DNA from: Coriobacteriales bacterium
GTDB taxonomy: Bacteria; Actinomycetota; Coriobacteriia; Coriobacteriales; UBA8131
NCBI GenBank assembly: GCA_031286975.1
Contig: JAITTM010000052.1
Span: 1-7,042 of the forward strand
Length of the DNA stretch: 7,042 bases
Direction of reading: 5' to 3'
Positions 1-4,848 of the stretch are shown piece after piece (positions within the stretch are counted from its first letter, which is position 1; each line of letters opens with the position of its first letter). Under the pieces are notes generated by a model, which was not told the DNA's origin, did no database searches, and saw only the letters and a list, made by a program, of their open reading frames with translations. A program made the translations under genes and the position numbers.

Positions 1-28
1 GCCTGCCTGGAGCATGCCCCAGGCAGGC
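1..28. terminator. GC-rich hairpin at window edge, possible terminator of the upstream unit
   Basis: Bases 1-10 (GCCTGCCTGG) pair perfectly with 19-28 across an 8-nt loop, and the stem may extend left beyond the window. On the + strand it is followed by ATCATCCCGTATTTT rather than an immediate T-tract, so as a + terminator it is imperfect. On the - strand the tail lies outside the window. No gene is visible between it and the riboswitch, so transcription-unit boundary is the simplest reading. The rest of 29-145 shows no gene or clear site. Confidence 0.4.
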
Positions 29-147
29 ATCATCCCGTATTTTGGGTCAAAGGCACTGCTCCATGGCACTGCCATCGTGCGCCTTGAGCCGACGCAAAGT
101 GCGTACAACGGTCGGGAGCGCCAGCCTGCGCCCTTCTCCGCTTGGTG

Positions 148-153
148 TATACT
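148..153 (+). promoter_or_regulatory. Candidate -10 box for the cobalamin operon
   Basis: TATACT at 148-153 is a good -10 match and lies just upstream of the conserved riboswitch core, which would put the RNA 5' end near 160. No convincing -35 hexamer is found 16-19 bases upstream, so the promoter is called from the -10 and its position only. It would drive the riboswitch leader and all four downstream genes. Confidence 0.35.
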
Positions 154-164
154 GTGCGAGTTGG

Positions 165-410
165 ACGATGCTCCTTGTTCAATGGGAAGCGGGTGCAAAT
201 CCCGCACGGTGCCGCCGCTGTAAGCGTCTGGTACCGCCTGTAGCTTTGCTGGGCTGCCCTCTCGGGTGCAACGACAAAGCGGTCACTGGGAAACCGGGAA
301 GGCCAGGGGCGGTAGCGGAGGATACGCAGTCAGGTGCCGATTGCAGCAAGAAACGCTGTGATCGGTGCCCCGCTGATCCTCAGGGCGTAAGTCAGGAGAC
401 CGACAGGGAG
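165..410 (+). promoter_or_regulatory. Cobalamin riboswitch (B12-sensing leader RNA)
   Basis: The conserved core elements of the cobalamin aptamer appear in order. They are AATGGGAAGCGGGTGCAAATC (read from 181, last base omitted here is part of the stem GCGGG/CCCGC), then GCCGCTGTAAGCG near 217-229 in place of the usual CCACTGTAA, then CACTGGGAAACCGGGAAGG near 285-303, and finally the B12 box AGTCAGGAGACCGA at 390-403. Between the last two lies a long peripheral hairpin: GAGGAT (318-323) pairs with ATCCTC (376-381), and GGTGCCGAT (333-341) pairs with 361-369 with two G-U wobbles. Aptamers of this class bind adenosylcobalamin or other cobalamins and normally lower expression of B12 uptake or synthesis genes. 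Here it precedes a terminator and a four-gene transport operon, which supports ligand-induced termination. The 5' boundary is approximate. Confidence 0.93.
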
Positions 411-411
411 A

Positions 412-455
412 CATGGTTCTGCACGGCAACGAGCATTTGCCCGCAGAAAGCCATG
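412..455 (+). other. Long leader hairpin between aptamer and terminator
   Basis: CATGGTTCTGC (412-422) pairs with GCAGAA (443-448) and CCATG (451-455) around a 2-nt AG bulge. An inner GGCAA/TTGCC stem (425-429 with 437-441) caps it. It sits directly after the aptamer. Its right arm includes CCCGCAG (440-446), the same seven bases that begin the 5' arm of the terminator at 500. The terminator 3' arm could therefore pair here instead, making this a candidate antiterminator or folding partner. That role is inferred. Confidence 0.35.
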
Positions 456-499
456 AAGTCGGGCGCGCGTCAGGGCGTTCGGCAGATGCGGAAATACGG

Positions 500-533
500 C
501 CCGCAGCAGTCACTCTGCTGCGGGTTTTTGTTT
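500..533 (+). terminator. Riboswitch-linked intrinsic terminator
   Basis: A perfect 10-bp stem, CCCGCAGCAG (500-509) with CTGCTGCGGG (515-524), encloses the 5-nt loop TCACT and is followed at once by TTTTTGTTT. This is a textbook Rho-independent terminator located about 90 nt after the B12 box and about 90 nt before the first gene. It is the likely expression platform: corrinoid binding should favour this hairpin and stop transcription before the transporter genes. Confidence 0.87.
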
Positions 534-569
534 GCGCTCATGGCTGCTTGGGCTTCTCGGAGTCAAAAT

Positions 570-594
570 GAGACGGGGGATGAGCCCGCGTCTC
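570..594 (+). other. Hairpin in the 5' untranslated region before the lipoprotein gene
   Basis: GAGACG (570-575) pairs with CGTCTC (589-594), and GGG (576-578) with CCC (585-587), with one bulged G at 588. No T-tract follows, so it is not a terminator. It ends about 18 nt before the ribosome binding site of the first gene and might affect mRNA stability or translation. That is only a possibility. Confidence 0.25.
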
Positions 595-625
595 GTGCTA
601 TCAGGCTTTGCGAGAAGGGAACAAC

Positions 626-1207
626 ATGCAACAGAACAACAAGTTACAAGAGCAGAAAACCGGGGTTCAAGCAGTATCGTCGCCCACCCGGCTGGCGCCG
701 CTGCTGGCGCTGATGCTGGCGCTGATGCTGGCCGTCAGCGGCCTGGCGTTGGGCGGCTGCGACAGCACCCCAGCGAAGGACGATCCCGCATCGACAGCGG
801 ACAGCGCAACACCCCCGGCGGATACCGCAACACCTCCGGCAAATGACGCAGCGGGGCAGATCGACGTCAAGGTGGTCATCGACATCAGCAAGGCGGTCGC
901 CGAGCAAAACGAGACCGCCCTTCTCCTCAAAGAGAAAGACGGCGAGCTCATCACCTACAACGTCACGGTGCCCGAGGGCAGCACGGTGCTTGAGGTGCTG
1001 CGGGCGTCGGGCGCGGTGGTAGGCACCACGGCAGCGAGCTTTGGCGAATACGTCAGCTCCATCAACTCGCTTGCTGAAGGTGCGGTCAGCGCGGAGAGCG
1101 GCTGGACTTTCTTTGTCAACGGCGAGTTTGCCACAGAGGGTGCCAGTACCCTGAAGGTCAACCCTGGCGACGAGATCCTCTGGCAATACGTCACCTCCTG
1201 GGAGTAA
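626..1207 (+). CDS. Lipoprotein with transcobalamin-like DUF4430 domain, probable corrinoid-capture protein
   Basis: A 193-residue protein, probably a membrane-anchored extracellular protein that binds corrinoid and hands it to the ECF transporter encoded next. A signal peptide (hydrophobic about 22-43) ends in a lipobox, LGGC, with the lipidated cysteine at residue 45. A low-complexity Thr/Pro/Ala/Asp linker (about 46-77) follows. The globular part (about 80-193) has the layout of DUF4430: a VPEGSTVLEVLRASG stretch near 115-129, SGWTFFVNGEF near 158-168 and NPGDEILWQYV near 179-189. DUF4430 resembles the C-terminal, ligand-covering domain of transcobalamin and intrinsic factor. The ATG at 626 is chosen because GAGAAGGGA (612-620) sits at proper spacing; a TTG at 608 in frame lies upstream of that site. 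It is the first gene after the B12 riboswitch. The family assignment is by motif recognition, and cobalamin binding is inferred from family plus context. Confidence 0.86.
   Translation: MQQNNKLQEQKTGVQAVSSPTRLAPLLALMLALMLAVSGLALGGCDSTPAKDDPASTADSATPPADTATPPANDAAGQIDVKVVIDISKAVAEQNETALLLKEKDGELITYNVTVPEGSTVLEVLRASGAVVGTTAASFGEYVSSINSLAEGAVSAESGWTFFVNGEFATEGASTLKVNPGDEILWQYVTSWE
704..733 (+). repeat. 12-bp tandem repeat in the signal peptide
   Basis: CTGGCGCTGATG occurs twice in direct succession (704-715, 716-727) and a third partial copy CTGGCC follows. It encodes Leu-Ala-Leu-Met repeats in the hydrophobic core of the lipoprotein signal peptide. Whole-unit slippage would lengthen or shorten that core by four residues without a frameshift. 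Confidence 0.8.
805..840 (+). repeat. Imperfect 21-bp repeat in the lipoprotein linker
   Basis: CGCAACACCCCCGGC (805-819) recurs as CGCAACACCTCCGGC (826-840) with one mismatch and a 21-base period, encoding two copies of an Ala-Thr-Pro-Pro-Ala unit. It forms the flexible spacer between the lipid anchor and the DUF4430 domain, and is probably a simple duplication with little sequence constraint. Confidence 0.7.
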
Positions 1208-1242
1208 CGAGCAGCTGCTAGCCTAAGGAGCACGCGCATACC

Positions 1243-2082
1243 GTGAAGACCTATCATCCGCTGGTCATATTCCTGTTCTTTGTGGCGGCCATCGCCCTGA
1301 CCATGTGCGCCCTGCATCCGGTGCTCAGCGTCATGGCGGTGGCGGCGGCAGCCGCCTGGGCGATCTGCCTCAAAGGCTGCCACGCCTTTCTTGGCATGCT
1401 GGGCTTTTACTTGGGTGTCGTGGTGGTGATGACGGTATTCAACGCGCTGTTCAACACGGTGGGGCTTACGGTGCTCTTTTACGTGGGCAGTATGCCGGTG
1501 ACCGCAGAAGCGCTGGTTTTTGGACTGAGCTCCGGTGCCTTGCTGGTGGCGGTGCTCACGTGGTTCAGCTGCTATCAGGAGGTAATGGGTGCGGACAAAT
1601 TCCTGGCGCTCTTTGGGCGCGTCCTGCCCACTACCAGCATGATGATCACGCTGGTGTTTGGTTTTATCCCCGGCGTATTGGAGCGCGGACGGTCAATCGC
1701 AAACGCACGCAAAGCACTGGTAGGCGAGGAGAAGAGCCTCAAGGCGGGTGTGCGCCTGGCCTCGGTGCTCATGGGCTGGAGCATGGAGACGGGGCTGATA
1801 ACCGCCGCGTCCATGAAGGCGCGCGCCTACGGCAGCACCCAGCGCAGCACCTACCTCAACATGCGTTGGACGCTGCGCGATACGGTTGCGCTGGTGCTGC
1901 TGCTGGCACTGACGGCTGCGGCTGTTGCGGCTGCGGTGGTGACGCTGTCCGGTTTCAGGTTCTACCCCTATCTCACGCCCCTGCACGCGGACTGGCTCTA
2001 CGCGCCCTATGCGCTGCTGCTGGTGTTGCCCCTGCTGCTTGAGGGAGGTGAGCGCCTGCGATGGAGGCTGTCGAGCTTATAG
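1243..2082 (+). CDS. ecfT: ECF transporter transmembrane (T) component, CbiQ/EcfT family
   Basis: A 279-residue integral membrane protein of the energy-coupling factor T family, which links the substrate-binding S component to the two ATPase domains. Hydrophobic helices lie near residues 7-45, 51-79, 88-110, 128-145, 212-235 and 252-267. Between them is a long cytoplasmic stretch (about 146-210) carrying the two Ala-Arg motifs typical of the family's coupling helices: NARKAL near 154-159 and KARAYG at 192-197. The start is GTG at 1243, 12 nt after AAGGAG (1225-1230), and the gene begins 35 nt after the lipoprotein stop. Its end overlaps the ATPase gene by 22 nt, suggesting translational coupling. 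Being encoded with its own S component and ATPase, it is probably a dedicated (group I) T subunit rather than a shared one. The symbol reflects family membership only. Confidence 0.9.
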   Translation: MKTYHPLVIFLFFVAAIALTMCALHPVLSVMAVAAAAAWAICLKGCHAFLGMLGFYLGVVVVMTVFNALFNTVGLTVLFYVGSMPVTAEALVFGLSSGALLVAVLTWFSCYQEVMGADKFLALFGRVLPTTSMMITLVFGFIPGVLERGRSIANARKALVGEEKSLKAGVRLASVLMGWSMETGLITAASMKARAYGSTQRSTYLNMRWTLRDTVALVLLLALTAAAVAAAVVTLSGFRFYPYLTPLHADWLYAPYALLLVLPLLLEGGERLRWRLSSL

Positions 2083-3812
2083 ATTTCTGCTTTGCGTATC
2101 CCGTGCTGGACGGCAGGCAAGCAGGAGCGGGCGAGGGGTTCAACCAGGCTCCCGCAGCCCTTGAGCACGTGAACCTCACGGTGCCCGTTGGCAGCTTTAC
2201 GTTGCTTTGCGGCATGACCGGCAGCGGCAAGAGCACCCTGTTGCAGTGCCTCAAACCAGAGCTGGCTCCCGTTGGCACCCGCAGCGGCATCGTGCGCGTC
2301 TTGGGAGAAGTGCAGGCGCTCGGCTCCGTTGCCGTGACGCGTGAAGCCGGTAGCAGCCCGGGCTTCTCACCAGAGGGATCCCTTGTGTTTGTGGGCTTTG
2401 TGTTGCAGGACGCCGAGGCGCAGATCGTCACCGACACCGTTTGGCACGAGTTGGCTTTTGGCCTTGAGAACCTGGGCGTGCCCTCCAACGAGATACACCG
2501 GCGCGTGGCGGAGACCGCCAGCTATTTTGGCATCGCCGGCTGGTTCGAGCAAAAGACCTCTGAGCTCAGTGGCGGCCAAAAGCAGCTGCTCAACCTTGCC
2601 GCCATCATGGTGATGCAGCCGCAGCTGCTGCTGCTCGACGAGCCCACCGCCCAGCTCGATCCGCTGGCAACCAAGGAGTTCCTCGCAACGCTGGCACGCG
2701 TCAACCAGGAGCTGGGCGTGACGGTTCTGGTGGCCGAGCATCACCTCGAAGACACGCTGCCCCTCTGCGACCAGGTGGCCTTCATCGGCACGGGCACCAT
2801 CGCGTTTGCGGGCGACGCGCAGGCCTTCATTGCCTGGTGTGCCGCAAAGCTGCCTGCCTTTATCCCCGCCCTGCCCGCCGCCACCCGCCTTGCTTTGGCC
2901 GCGGAGCAGACAGGCCAAGGGGAGCCCAACAGCGGTTATGCCTTGCAAGAAAGCCGGGCAACCCCGTGCCCCATAACCGTCCGCGAGGGTCGCGCATGGC
3001 TGACAACGCGGCAGGCGAGCAGTCTGTTGCCTGGATGCGTTAAGGAGTTAGAGCCCTTGGTGCATCCAGCAAGCCACGATAAAGCGCCCCTTCTTGTTGC
3101 CAGGCAGCTCTGGTTTGGCTACGGTCGCACGCTGCCGCCGGTGTTGCGCGGTATCGAGCTCAAGGTGCAGCGAGGGCGGGTGCACGCCATTGTGGGCGCT
3201 AACGGCAGCGGCAAGAGTACGCTGCTCTCCGTATTGGCGGGGGTGCACAGACCGCAGCGCGGTAAGGTGACGCTGCAGGAGAGCCTGCGCCTGGCGACCC
3301 TGCCGCAAGACCCCAAGGCGCTCTTTTGCCACGACACGCTGCTACAGGATCTCATGGAGAACAGCAAGCGCTTTGACTACCATCGGCTTGAGATCGAAGC
3401 CCTGATGGAGAGCTTTGGGCTGGCTGCCTATGCGCACCGGCACCCCTATGATCTCAGTGCGGGAGAGCAGCAAAAGGCGGCACTCGCCAAGCTCCTGCTG
3501 CTCAAGCCCGACATTTTGTTGCTCGACGAGCCCACCAAGGGGCTCGACGCGTTTGCCAAACAGGAGTTGCACGGGTTTCTCGACATGCAAACCGAGCGCG
3601 GTAGCACCATCGTGCTGGTGAGCCACGACCTCGATTTCGTGGCAGAATGCGCCGATACCTGCAGCCTGCTGTTCAACGGTGAACTGGTGGGCACAGCACC
3701 CACGCACGGCTTCTTTGCGGGCAACCTGTTCTACACCACCGCCATCGAGCGCATCACCCAGGGCATCCTGCCCGGATGCGTGACCCTCAAGGATGTGTTG
3801 GCGCATGAGTGA
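2061..3812 (+). CDS. ECF transporter ATPase, two ABC domains fused in one protein
   Basis: A 583-residue cytoplasmic protein holding both ATPase domains (A1-A2 fusion) of an ECF transporter; ATP hydrolysis here drives corrinoid uptake. Domain 1 (about 1-255): Walker A GMTGSGKST (51-59), Q-loop Gln116, signature ELSGGQKQ (168-175), Walker B LLLLDEP (189-195), switch His227 in AEHH. Domain 2 (about 345-560): Walker A GANGSGKST (379-387), Q-loop Gln416, signature DLSAGEQQ (464-471), Walker B ILLLDEP (485-491), switch His522 in SHD. All catalytic elements are present in both halves. A linker of about 75-85 residues without recognised motifs joins them. The second signature has SAGE in place of SGGQ. 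The ATG at 2061 is preceded by GAGGGAGG (2041-2048). The gene overlaps its neighbours by 22 nt upstream and 8 nt downstream, so it belongs to one translated unit. Confidence 0.93.
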   Translation: MEAVELIDFCFAYPVLDGRQAGAGEGFNQAPAALEHVNLTVPVGSFTLLCGMTGSGKSTLLQCLKPELAPVGTRSGIVRVLGEVQALGSVAVTREAGSSPGFSPEGSLVFVGFVLQDAEAQIVTDTVWHELAFGLENLGVPSNEIHRRVAETASYFGIAGWFEQKTSELSGGQKQLLNLAAIMVMQPQLLLLDEPTAQLDPLATKEFLATLARVNQELGVTVLVAEHHLEDTLPLCDQVAFIGTGTIAFAGDAQAFIAWCAAKLPAFIPALPAATRLALAAEQTGQGEPNSGYALQESRATPCPITVREGRAWLTTRQASSLLPGCVKELEPLVHPASHDKAPLLVARQLWFGYGRTLPPVLRGIELKVQRGRVHAIVGANGSGKSTLLSVLAGVHRPQRGKVTLQESLRLATLPQDPKALFCHDTLLQDLMENSKRFDYHRLEIEALMESFGLAAYAHRHPYDLSAGEQQKAALAKLLLLKPDILLLDEPTKGLDAFAKQELHGFLDMQTERGSTIVLVSHDLDFVAECADTCSLLFNGELVGTAPTHGFFAGNLFYTTAIERITQGILPGCVTLKDVLAHE

Positions 3813-4614
3813 ACCGAGAAAAGGGAGCTACAGGGACAGGGCTAAGGTGGTAAAAGAGGGCAGTCATTTGTCGTCCCCATCTGATTTTTCCTCTTTTACC
3901 ACCTTAGCCCTGTCCCCAGCCCCGTCCCCTTTGGATCGTGTGCTCGCCATCGTCGAGCCCGCCGTCCTTATTCTGGTGCCCATCGCGCTTTTGCTGTGTG
4001 CGCTCTTTGCCACGGGTGTCACCACGCTGCTCACCTTTGTGGTGGCCGTGGTGGCCATTGTGCCCTTCTTCGCTCGCTTCGAGCGGGGTGGCATGCGCCC
4101 GCGCGACATCATGCCGGTCGTGGTGTTGGCGGCGCTGGCGGTGGCCTCGCGTATGGTGTTCGCGTTGTTGCCCAACAGCAAGCCCTTCTCCGCCATCATC
4201 ATCGTGGCGGGCGCCTGCTTTGGCAAGCGGAGCGGCTTTATGGTGGGTGCGCTGGCGGCGCTGGTCTCCAATATGTTCTTTGGACAGGGGCCCTGGACGC
4301 CGTGGCAGATGTACCTCTTTGGCATGATGGGCTATATGGCGGGCGTGCTGGCGAGCCGCGGCTGGCTCAAGAAACCCTGGGTGGGTTGCCTTTATGGCGC
4401 GGTGGCAACGCTGCTCTTTGGCATTTTGTTCGACACCTACTTTGTGGTGGCCTACCTGCACGCCGCAAGCTGGCAGAGCGCACTGGTAGGCTATGCGGGC
4501 GGTCTGCCCTTCAACGTGATGCACACGGTGTCGACCGTTGTCTTTCTCGCGCTCATCTACGCCCCCTGGACCAGCAAACTCACCCGCATAAAAGCCAAGT
4601 ACGGCATCGTATAG
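3805..4614 (+). CDS. ECF transporter substrate-binding (S) component, probable cobalamin/corrinoid type
   Basis: A 269-residue membrane protein that would bind the vitamin directly. The six-helix S core lies at about 100-253. Its first helix carries an AxxxA pattern (Ala110, Ala114), the element with which S components dock on the T subunit. The FGQGPWTPWQM segment (159-169) and the SRMVFALLP-SKP stretch (115-127) resemble S components associated with cobalamin uptake (CbrT-like). Two further hydrophobic helices (about 46-69 and 72-91) precede the core. The ATG at 3805 is preferred because AAGGA (3789-3793) lies upstream; it overlaps the ATPase stop as ATGAGTGA. An in-frame ATG at 3793 would overlap that site. 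Residues about 10-38 are encoded by the 84-nt palindrome and look unlike any S-component sequence. If they are not translated, GTG at 3940 is a fallback start but lacks a binding site. Corrinoid specificity is inferred mainly from the riboswitch and the lipoprotein. Confidence 0.87.
   Translation: MSEPRKGSYRDRAKVVKEGSHLSSPSDFSSFTTLALSPAPSPLDRVLAIVEPAVLILVPIALLLCALFATGVTTLLTFVVAVVAIVPFFARFERGGMRPRDIMPVVVLAALAVASRMVFALLPNSKPFSAIIIVAGACFGKRSGFMVGALAALVSNMFFGQGPWTPWQMYLFGMMGYMAGVLASRGWLKKPWVGCLYGAVATLLFGILFDTYFVVAYLHAASWQSALVGYAGGLPFNVMHTVSTVVFLALIYAPWTSKLTRIKAKYGIV
3833..3916. repeat. Perfect 27-bp inverted repeat (REPIN-like palindrome) inside the S-component gene
   Basis: Bases 3833-3859 are the exact reverse complement of 3890-3916, separated by a 30-nt spacer (3860-3889). 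The pairing stops on both sides: A3832/C3917 outside and G3860/T3889 inside. Each arm starts GGGACAGGG at its outer end and includes CTAAGGTGGTAAAAGAGG. The unit is 84 nt, exactly 28 codons, and has no stop in the reading frame of the host gene. Two mirror-image arms around a short spacer are the architecture of REPINs, which are moved in trans by REP-associated (IS200/IS605-like) tyrosine transposases, and GGGACAG-type ends are reminiscent of such palindromes. No transposase is in the window. The mobile origin is inferred; the palindrome itself is read directly. Confidence 0.8.
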
Positions 4615-4653
4615 GGCAAAGGTCGGGGGAGAAGAACGGGCATCAGGCAGCGC

Positions 4654-4696
4654 GTCTGGTGGGGGAGAAGGCCGGGCACCCGGCGCCACACCAGGC
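4654..4696 (+). other. GC-rich nested hairpin after the transporter operon
   Basis: CTGGTG (4656-4661) pairs with CACCAG (4689-4694), flanked by a wobble-containing extension to 4654/4696, and encloses an inner GCCGG/CCGGC stem (4671-4675 with 4680-4684). No T-tract follows, so it is not an intrinsic terminator by itself. It may protect the 3' end of the operon mRNA. A further small 7-bp hairpin (GCTGTTT/AAACAGC) lies at 4707-4725. Confidence 0.35.
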
Positions 4697-4720
4697 CGGG
4701 GGTTGCGCTGTTTCCAATAA

Positions 4721-4756
4721 ACAGCCCTGCATCGAACGGTGCTGTGTCGTTTTTTC
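4721..4756 (+). terminator. Possible terminator of the cobalamin-transport operon
   Basis: ACAGC (4721-4725) pairs with GCTGT (4741-4745), with CC/GG continuing inside across a bulged T. Four bases later comes a run of six T (4750-4755). The stem is short, bulged and separated from the T-run, and its left arm competes with the hairpin at 4707-4725, so the call is tentative. It sits in the expected place between the S-component gene and the next transcription unit. Confidence 0.35.
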
Positions 4757-4786
4757 TTGCTCGGGACACACAGTCTTGAGGATATA
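4757..4786 (+). promoter_or_regulatory. Candidate promoter for the LuxR-type regulator gene
   Basis: TTGCTC (4757-4762) and GATATA (4781-4786) are separated by 18 bases, an acceptable sigma-70-type arrangement, and would start RNA near 4793, about 55 nt before the chosen start codon. An alternative -10, TATAAG at 4783-4788, overlaps it with a 20-base spacer. The call rests on sequence similarity and position only. Confidence 0.3.
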
Positions 4787-4848
4787 AGGCGACCCCTCCA
4801 AAGGTTCACCGCTTGTCAAACAGTTCTGCAAGATGGTACTCTCACCGC

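Noticed and set aside
608..625. TTG start for the lipoprotein, six residues upstream
   Set aside because: The purine-rich binding site GAGAAGGGA lies between the TTG and the ATG at 626, at the right distance for the ATG only.
42..713. A 223-codon open frame on the plus strand across the riboswitch
   Set aside because: It runs through the conserved aptamer and terminator, is rich in Cys and Arg, and overlaps the lipoprotein gene in another frame. The RNA features explain this stretch.
644..1186. Antisense open frames opposite the lipoprotein gene
   Set aside because: Composition is Arg/Ala/Gln-rich and low complexity, without start signals; the plus-strand protein has a signal peptide, lipobox and domain.
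3793..3804. Earlier ATG for the S component
   Set aside because: It overlaps the AAGGA binding site and has none of its own; the ATG at 3805 gives the common ATGA-type stop/start overlap with the ATPase gene.
3833..3916. Reading the palindrome as an intrinsic terminator or a CRISPR repeat
   Set aside because: There is no T-tract after the right arm, the next gene's coding region continues straight through, the spacer is 30 nt, and there is only one inverted pair rather than direct repeats with spacers.
3833..3916. A complete insertion sequence
   Set aside because: The unit is only 84 nt and contains no transposase; I also see no target-site duplication at its ends.
3904..4809. A 301-codon open frame on the minus strand opposite the S-component gene
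   Set aside because: Its product is rich in His, Arg, Gly and Gln with no recognisable domain, has no ribosome binding site, and lies opposite a well-supported membrane protein. It is a typical GC-driven antisense shadow.
4615..4848. A small gene between the S component and the regulator
   Set aside because: No short frame here has both a ribosome binding site and a plausible composition; the stretch is better explained by hairpins, a possible terminator and a promoter.
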